A DNA stretch of 64,000 nt from Atherix ibis (lineage: Eukaryota; Arthropoda; Insecta; Diptera; Athericidae): NCBI GenBank assembly GCA_958298945.1, contig OY282609.1, positions 35,003,212 to 35,067,211 on the forward strand, given 5' to 3'. Numbering within the stretch: position 1 is the first letter of the stretch; the number at the start of each line of letters is the position of its first letter. Of the stretch, positions 56,641 to 64,000 are shown piece by piece. The notes under the pieces are model-generated. The model was not told where the DNA came from. It ran no database searches and worked only from the letters and a program-made list of their open reading frames with translations. Position numbers and translations under genes: made by a program.

Positions 56641-59300
56641 TAGTATCTTCTAAGGAGTAGCGTTGATTTTATGGTCAGAATTTTGGGGCAAATTAATTAA
56701 GACTTACTAAAACAGGCTCTATTGGCTGCCAACTACCATGCTCGAATTTTTTCTTCCATGCTATTTTCAGTTGCGATCCTTAACCCCAAACAGGAAAATT
56801 ATTTAACTATTTCGAAGCTATAATGTCCTATCTGTATGCGATTAGTGCTAACTAATTAGACTGACCATGATTAATTTATGAGCTCCTGTATATATAATAC
56901 TATCCAATTTATCAATATTTTTTACATTGGTACATATTAGTATAACTTGAGAAGCATTTCCTTTTGGAAAAGACTGATCCTTTAAACAATGAAAATTTTA
57001 TGTAGAACTTTTGAAGTACATTATTAAAATGTATGCTTCTTTAGTAAACATGATCCTAATTGTTAATTTAGAATTTTATGTTTTTGCGTTTTTTTTAAAT
57101 ATACTATCGAACGTTTTTATTTTCATCTGTGACATCATCCTGTCAGTTATCTTTTGACATTTCACCAAAATTAGTCCATCAGTTTTCAGCTTTCACCATT
57201 AACACTTGAATATCTTCTGCTGTCTTATCGTCAAAAGCTTCCCTTCGTAGAGTTTAGAAAGTTCAACTATTTTAAAGATCTTTTCTTTGGCTAGCTTAGT
57301 TAAATATATTTCCGTGCGAAAACTAAATCGTGTTTAAGAGCGAAATGGCAATTAAATAATGAATACGGTAAGAAACTTATGGTTAAGCATTTTCTAGCCT
57401 TTAAAAATATTTATAATATGAAAAATTAATTTCATAACAAAATGATTAGTCTTAAAAATAGTTTCTATCAGTTTTTAAGTTTTATATAATCATTTTATGG
57501 CATCAATCCTCTGCCCTTTAGAGAATGTTAACTGTCTCTTATATAATATTCGTGATATAATCGTATTTATATTTAACAAACAGAAGGAGGCCATCATTTG
57601 ATATGATCGTAAAATCATTTTTCAAATTCACATATTAGAACAGTATGAATTTTTAATAGAGCATCGATTTTGTTAATGTATTATTCAATTACACATATGC
57701 TTACAGTAGCAGTTTGTAGAAATAATTAATTAGTAATAAAAATATTTTGTTATCAGTCATTATTGGCTAACTATATTATTAATGATAACCAGTCGTAATA
57801 ATTATTTGAATTCATAATAACACCAAACACGTGTAATTTATTAAACGAAATTCGAAAATTTCAATATTTGCTGTAATCTACTTTGTGGATAAATTTCTGT
57901 GGTAAACCGTATTTGAATTATTTAATTTCCTGTTTCAATTGGAAGCCGCATCCTTTAATTTGAGAGAAGTTTGAGTGCAACCGAAAATGCTATTAGACAC
58001 ATGGCTTATGTTTTAATGTATTTGTATGCATATACGGTAGTGTATGTATATACATTTATTTGAATCGATTACTGAATGAGCAAATAATATATACGATTAT
58101 ATACTATAATTCTTGTTTTTTCTCTCTTTCTCTATAGTCTATCTCTATGTATCTTTGTCACTGAGATATTATTTTCTAGAAATTTCTAATCCAATTTGAA
58201 ACATTTTGTATAAACTATTACAACTAAAATCACAATAACCGTATATGGCATAATCAAATGGTATGCAAGGACCTCCTTCTTTATCTGTACATAAGGTAAA
58301 CTTAAATCCCTATTACTGAACCGTTTGAAGTAACATATACTATTTAATAGGATTATTCTTGTTTGATATTTTATGTAAGAAGAAATATCAATGAATTTTG
58401 TATCATTTCATCTACCCCAAATCTATTTTATTTAAAATCAATTCGAGCAAATTGGTTTGTTTATAATTAATTGGAAACTTTTCGCCATAGTAATTGCTAT
58501 TATGAGAATTTATGCTATTGAAATTGTAAAAGCATTCAATTCATAGTCAAATTATTTGACTTTAGTTGATCTGAAATACTTTGTATGAACAATTTTGTTA
58601 GCATTACTAGTAAATTATGAAAATTTATTAATTTGTTGAGTGTTTTCTCTAATACCCATAGTTACTCGTATAAAACATAATATATCTATAAGAATACTAT
58701 AATATTTTTAAAAAAAAAAATTTAAATTTACAACATTAACACAAATTAAACCCAGATAATTAAATGGAATAACTGCCTTTTGATTGCATGGTTTATTGTT
58801 CAAAGGTACGGAAATGATGTTGCCATAGCTTCTTATAAATGCATTAAAAATCGTGACCTGTTTTTATATTATTTCTCACTAACTGGGAAATATTGGTACA
58901 GTAAAATCTTTAATTGAAAGAAAGAGTGGACATTTTTTTATTAGAAAATGCTGCCATTATCAAACCAAACTTTAAAAATATGTTATAATAAAACTCTGAA
59001 TATTATGAATTTCTTTACGGCAATCGATCGTAGTCTTTATGATTTCTTTTTATCTTAAATTTAATAACTCTGATATCCTAAGCAAATACCATTTAATCCA
59101 TAATTTCTTTACGGATATGACGCACTCCATGGTATAATAATACTTTATAATAATAATATGCTTTGCTTAGTTTCATAAGAAAAGCTGTCAGAATCAACCT
59201 ACGCGATATATAAAGTCGCCCGAATGCGTTATGGTCGCCAAAATGATCTCCGTTATGGTCGCCAAAAATGATCTCCGAAGTCTTAAAGACCTTAAACATG
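56641..59300. other. AT-rich stretch, no gene seen
   Basis: About 2.6 kb with no supported coding region, transposon end or tRNA-like element apart from the small tandem duplication at 59228-59279. Confidence 0.6.
59228..59279. repeat. Two-copy tandem duplication, about 25 bp
   Basis: gttatggtcgccaaaatgat and gttatggtcgccaaaaatga lie head to tail, differing by one A. It sits just before the remnant mariner G. Confidence 0.85.
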
Positions 59301-59706
59301 GGTTAATTGAAAAAGTTCGTGTCGTTTTTCCATAAAACAGAGGCGGTAAATCATAGTATTAGAATCAATTTATTCAAACCAAATATTCTCTATTAATATC
59401 GACAATGTTTTGCCATATTTTGGGTACAGCCATGATTCCATTAGTAGAGAATATCTCTGGTTTCTGGTTGAGAAACTAACTCAAGGGGTTTTGACAGGCC
59501 TCGCTTGTAGCCAGCTTGGTTGCATTAAGAGACCTCCACAAGGATCGAAACACGTTTAAGCTAAACTGTCGATTTATTAAAACTTCTTTAACATTTTTGT
59601 TGAGTCCTCAAAAATGTGTGTGGTTGACCATTATCGAGGTGGAAAACTATATACGAGGTCTGTTCAAAAAGTATCGCGAATTTTCTGTTTTTCGAAATTT
59701 TTTTAT

Positions 59707-60723
59707 TTATTCATGAATATCTTTTTTGTCCCCTTCAAAGTAATCCCCACCACATATTATACACTTGTGCCAATTCTTTTTCAAATCCTCGAAGCACTTC
59801 AAAACATAATTGTTTGTGATCATGTTCAGCTCCTCAATCGTAGCGTATCATCATCATTTCATGGGGCTCTTCAGTTTCCGGAATAAGAAAAAGTCACAGG
59901 GGGCCAAATCTGGGGAATACGATAGCTGCGGCATTATTTTTATGTTATTTTTGGCTAAAAACAATACACTAATAATGCCGCAGCCACCGTATTCCCAGAT
60001 ATGGCGCCCTGTGACTTTTGACCGTTATCATAGTGCAAAAGAGCAATTTTTGTTCTTTCACAAATCCGGGTGTTTCTGGAGGATTGCTTCACGCAACTTG
60101 CGCATAACTTGCAGATAATATTTCTTATTGACCGTTTTACCCTTTGGCAAGAACTTATGATGCACCACACCCCTGCAATCGAAGAAAACTGTAAGCAAAC
60201 CTTTTACATTCACCCGACCTTGGCGCACTTTTTTCGGTCTTAGCTCGTGCGGCAGCTTTCATTGGGATAATTGAGCTTTGGTTTCCATGCAATAACCATA
60301 AACCCATTATTCGTCAATAGCTCTTTTGCTCTTTGGAACAAATTTGGGTCGTCGCGGACAGAGTCCAACAGCTCCTTAGCAATGTTAATGCGATACTGTT
60401 TTCGGCCGGAATTGAGCAATTTTGGTACGAATTTCGCGGCGACACGTCTCACGCCAAAATCATTGGTAAAAATCGAATGGCACGAGCCAATCGTTATGTT
60501 TAAGTCCTCAGCAACTTCTCTAACGATTGGCCAATACTATTTTCATCACTTCATGAATGTTTTCGTCTGTTGTTGACGTGCTCGGGCGTCCGGCATGCCT
60601 TTCGTTGTTCACATCTTCTCCGCCCTTTGAGAACATTTTGTACCACCGATAAACGTTACTTCGGTCCAAGGTAGCTTCACTATATGCAACATTCGGAATT
60701 CGTCCTCGCAATTCTTGATCCAT
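59707..60723 (-). pseudogene. Family A mariner transposase, broken (A6)
   Basis: Starts MDQELRGRIPNVAYSEATLD at 60723, which lacks some of the KFCVKNKINCA residues of A2 by a small deletion. It keeps SNVYRWYKMFSKG, GRPSTSTTDENIHEV, VRRVAAKFVPKLLNSG and RKQYRINIAKELLDSVRDD. The first catalytic region is damaged: ...RAKELLTNNGFMVIAWK stands where relatives have VITGDESWVYGYD, so no Asp. The C-terminal part is scrambled by a local inverted duplication at 59889-60019. The end is DIHE-stop at 59707. Multiple frameshifts are present. Confidence 0.82.
59889..60019. repeat. Inverted duplication inside copy A6, about 60-bp arms
   Basis: aaagtcacagggggccaaat (59889 onward) reappears inverted as the sequence ending gcgccctgtgacttt at 60018. 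Between them both arms contain the gctgcggcattat/ataatgccgcagc core. One arm is the normal antisense transposase sequence; the other is an extra copy pointing the other way, which destroys the region of the third catalytic Asp. Confidence 0.85.
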
Positions 60724-61430
60724 TTTTTGGAATAGGCAAAAATCAAAGACGAGCCAAAACACGTGCAAGCAAAGCAGCTATCAAAAATTAAATGAACATT
60801 CAAAATGGCCGACCTTATCGGCATAAGTGAGAGACATAAGTACCAACATAACGCCACAAAAAATCTGAAATCGAACGTACGAAACCCGCGGAAATTCAAA
60901 ATTCGCGATATTTTTTGAACAGACCTTGTATGTGATCAATCGCTTGGCGTAATATCATAATCTGCTCACAATACAGTACCGAATTTATAGTTTGATCAAA
61001 TAGTAGTAGTTCATAATAAGCGATCACCTTCCACTCCCACAATTCACACAGCAAACCCTTATTAGTTATCGATTCTGACTTTAAAATTGATTGTTCGTCT
61101 CTGCTTTTCCACCGATATTCTTTTATTTTACCCTTTTTTCATCACCAGGTAAGATTTTATTTAAAAAAAGCTTAAATTTATTGTGCTGGAGCAGCGTATC
61201 GCAGATGTTAAATCGATCTTGTCGTTTACAATCAATTCATGATGTATCTAAGCATTGAGCTTCCTTTTGTACCCAGCCTTTCGTAAATGGTTTAAAATGG
61301 TTTGATGATAAGTATTTAATTTATAAGTTAAGACATAACTACTGATATGCCGGTCTTGCTCAATTTTTCTGATAATTTTATCACTTTTTTTGGTAATTGA
61401 CTGACCAGAACGGGGCTCATCTTGGATATA

Positions 61431-64000
61431 CTTAGATTAAAGAAGTACTGGATAGGCCTCTACACAAAAATTCTGTCCAAATTTTGTTGGCAATACATTC
61501 ATAGAACGCACACACATGCAATACAACAGAAACGGCGTAAATCATTGGGGGCTAATTTAAAAGTTCAGTATGCGATTGAAGCGGTTCGTTTAAAACCATT
61601 TTTCATGTGTGATATCATACATACACGTATGCGTAAAGAAGCAGATTTTTTATTATTGCGGGTCTTGTTTGATGGAATTAGTTTAGTAAATATGCAATAA
61701 AACACAGTATTCTATTTTTAAATATTTATTTATTTATTATGTATTTTCATTTTATTTATTTCACTGTATATTATTTATTAAAAGAGAATTTTTAAAGTGG
61801 GGAAAAGTATATAAAAATATGAATTGTAAGTTATTTGATTATATGAAAGCAATTATGTGCACAATAAGATGTTAATTGTATACAACATTAAAGGAAATGC
61901 TTTAAAACAAAAATAGAAAATGAAAAATTTAATGTACTTAAATAATTAATAACTTATATTCTAAAAAAAATGAAAACAATATTATTTAGTAATAATATGG
62001 TCTAATAGAGCAATCAAAACAAATTTATTTAAATAATAAGCTTACCGAAGAATAAACTTTATTTATTATAACACAATGAAAACAGCAATGGAAAATAAAC
62101 AGAAAAATTAGGTGCCTTAAACTTTCTTACACACACTTTATATACACCGGCACTGTACTATTTTATGGTAAACATTGAACTGTCAACATCGGATTCACAA
62201 ATGACAAAGCTAACCCTCAAGTCTCCACTTTCATGGAGAATTAAAGTTTTCAAACTCTCCGAAAGTCTACAAAATTGAGGCGGTTTATATTTGATTGATA
62301 TTTACGAAATGTATAATAAACCTAAAATAGAATTCCATTTTGTATCAAAAGATTGTACAAAAAATAAAAATGACCTATCGTTGTATTTAAATTATATTTT
62401 TGTTTCCAGTAAGTGAATTAAAATAAATATAAATTATGCTTTTGCAATTAAAAAAATTTCCATTACGACACATAGATGGCAGTGCGTGTCATGTCTACAT
62501 ATAAAATTTTTGACAGTCGTATCCCCCTAGTAAAAATTTGTACACAAAATTGTGTATACATATACGGTAAGGGCCTATCCAGGTATTCTTTAATCTAAGT
62601 GGATATCAAAATTTTCAGAACAAAAACGATCTTAAACACCACAATATTTTTCACAAGCTTGCGATTCGTTTTTGCCTTTGTCAAATGGTATGATAAAATA
62701 AAACGAATTTTCTATTTATTTTGGTTTGTTTTTAAACTTAAAAAAGTTTTCTTGCATTACACCGATATCAATAAAATTTCGTGTCACCTTTCAAAAACGC
62801 ATTTATTGTTATTGTAATTTGCTGTTAACTCTAACTGTCGGAAAACGTCACAAACTCTTTCGATTAACTAATATGAGCATTTTAATATATAACTCAAAAT
62901 TGAATCCCTTAAAGAAAATATTTGCAATTTTAAATTTAGCTTTTTAATTTGGCCAAATATTATCAAATTGGATGTCCACTAAATATGAATATCAATACCA
63001 TATGTATGTCAATATTTAAGGATTGCCCGTCGAAAAAACTACTAACATTATTGTGAATGTTCTATTAATTTACCATGCAACGGTCTCTACGACAACAGCC
63101 ATAGACCAGGTATGACCGGTGACTTAAAGTAGTCATAAGGTATATCCAGCATGTCGTAAGCGTTACCTCTAGTAGAAAGGTCCTTTAAAAAAGTGTATAA
63201 AATAGTCCAGTGCTGGAGGCTGAAACTACATATTTTTATCAGTTTGGTCAACTAAGTATTTTTCTAAAAACAATAACAGTTTAAAATAAATTACCCTTAA
63301 GAGAATTCAAGTTAAATATTTTGTTAATTTTTTGGATCTTGTGAAAGAATTTAAGAAAATCACTTATACTGGAGTTCCTTTACTATTTGAATGGATTCGA
63401 GATCGTGCAAAGTTATTTAAAAAAAATAACACATTAGAGTTGTTCAGATGATGATGTTTTCAAGAAAATTTATTTTTAAAATACACTACAAACTATAATA
63501 AAGCATTGGATCTACTAAAAATTCAACAAATATTATCCTTCTGGCTTAGACAATTTTTTGCGAATTCTTCGTAATTGCGTCTAAAGATTTATTAGGGACG
63601 CAATGAAACTATTATCACTCTTAAGAGAGTATTATAGAAAAATATTTCAGTAATGCAACTAACTCATGTTTATAAAAGCAACTTGTTTTGAGAAAAACGA
63701 AATCAATAATTTTGAAATAAATGCAATTCGTATTTATTTAAAGATCAAAAATTATTTAGTACTCGTAAGAATAATTTATGATAAATTAATTAAATTTAAA
63801 TTTTAAATAGGTTTTTATCATTATTGCTAGTCAACCATGGGACTGCAAAAAATCCAAATATATTATCGACAACGGCAGGCGAAACAATACCTTCGCCCAA
63901 AAATAATTCATATTTAAAGAGCCAAGAATATTATGAATTTTTCTAAAATATTTCAATAAGGAATATTTATGTTTTTATGATCTTAAATGAATAATGTCTA
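61431..64000. other. AT-rich stretch, no gene seen
   Basis: A 92-codon plus-strand frame at 61422-61700 and two short frames near 62600-62950 have no recognisable motif. There are no transposon ends or tRNA-like boxes that I can support. Confidence 0.55.

Larger units (their letters stand above)
59654..60928 (-). mobile_element. Mariner family A, near full length (A6)
   Basis: A 1275-bp element with TA on both sides (59652-59653, 60929-60930). The left end is the short 3' terminus (cgaggtctgttcaaaaagta). The right end is the long 5' region up to the start codon at 60723. It is the second complete-length copy of family A, inserted in mariner G. It encodes a broken transposase. Confidence 0.9.
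59302..61430 (-). mobile_element. Mariner family G, split by family A insertion
   Basis: The right block (60931-61430) on the minus strand gives the N-terminal half: KIIRKIEQDRHISSYVLT, HQTILNHLRKAGYKRKLNA, then after breaks VIAYYELLLFDQTINSVLYC. The left block (59302-59651) gives VFHLDNGQPHTFLRTQQK with the second catalytic Asp, and the C-terminal NGIMAVPKIWQNIVDINREY. The third catalytic site is deleted or unreadable. The two blocks meet at a TA just before VFHLDN, where family A copy A6 is inserted. The 5' end of G is missing near 61430. Confidence 0.75.

Noticed and set aside
61422..61700. 92-codon plus-strand frame as a gene
   Set aside because: It starts inside the edge of mariner G and has no recognisable domain.
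1..64000. CRISPR array, bacterial operon or bacteriophage region
   Set aside because: No regularly spaced identical repeats and no prokaryotic gene order. The content is eukaryotic transposons.

Overview
The window is AT-rich eukaryotic DNA with no convincing host gene. Almost everything recognisable is a transposable element or the remains of one. The mix points to an arthropod, most likely an insect: many Tc1/mariner elements of several lineages, Jockey-like and R1-like non-LTR retrotransposons, a Ty3/gypsy remnant, a PIF/Harbinger derivative and tRNA-derived SINEs. I cannot fix the order from sequence alone. No CRISPR, operon or rRNA was seen, and no functional tRNA.

Mariner elements dominate. 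Family A is the most frequent, with six copies: 4715-5638, 10249-11565, 17048-18241, 31984-32736, 52413-53082 and 59654-60928. Its ends read roughly CGAGGTCTGTTCAAAAAGTA. Two of the six are shortened fold-back derivatives that carry the same about 210-bp 5' terminal region at both ends and share the same two internal junctions, so they form a non-autonomous subfamily. Family B is related to Mos1 (21876-23158, 25040-25877, 32845-33181). Other mariners are at 11623-12566 and 52156-53470 (family F), 27374-28450 (E), 46290-47375 (D), 24545-25035 (H fragments) and 59302-61430 (G). A lineage whose last two catalytic positions are 41 residues apart occurs at 4235-6085 and 51350-51735. One mariner, at 18317-19610, is structurally intact: a 350-codon open frame, all three catalytic Asp residues, 29-bp inverted ends with one mismatch and a TA duplication.

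Nesting is a clear architectural theme. Family A copies sit inside other transposons at 4715 (in a DD41D element), 17048 (in a Jockey-like LINE), 52413 (in family F) and 59654 (in family G). The intact mariner sits in the same LINE as the 17048 copy. At four of these five sites, removing the insert and one TA rejoins the host element's coding sequence. At 17048 the left end and adjoining LINE sequence are deleted.

The retroelements are a Jockey-like family in four copies (1-2125, 8163-8900, 16386-19748, 39408-40640), an R1-like LINE in two copies (34570-36300, 48470-49310), further LINE remnants (26400-26900, 49420-50940, 55500-56640) and a gypsy pol remnant (41500-43725). Two tRNA-derived SINE copies (30390-30635, 41004-41370) and a tRNA-Val-like module (36389-36461) are also present. 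A 669-bp PIF/Harbinger-type derivative with TTA target duplication (45298-45966) keeps what looks like a first coding exon and a short intron. A perfect 61-bp inverted repeat with a 7-nt loop lies at 34140-34268. The rest is AT-rich DNA in which I see no gene.
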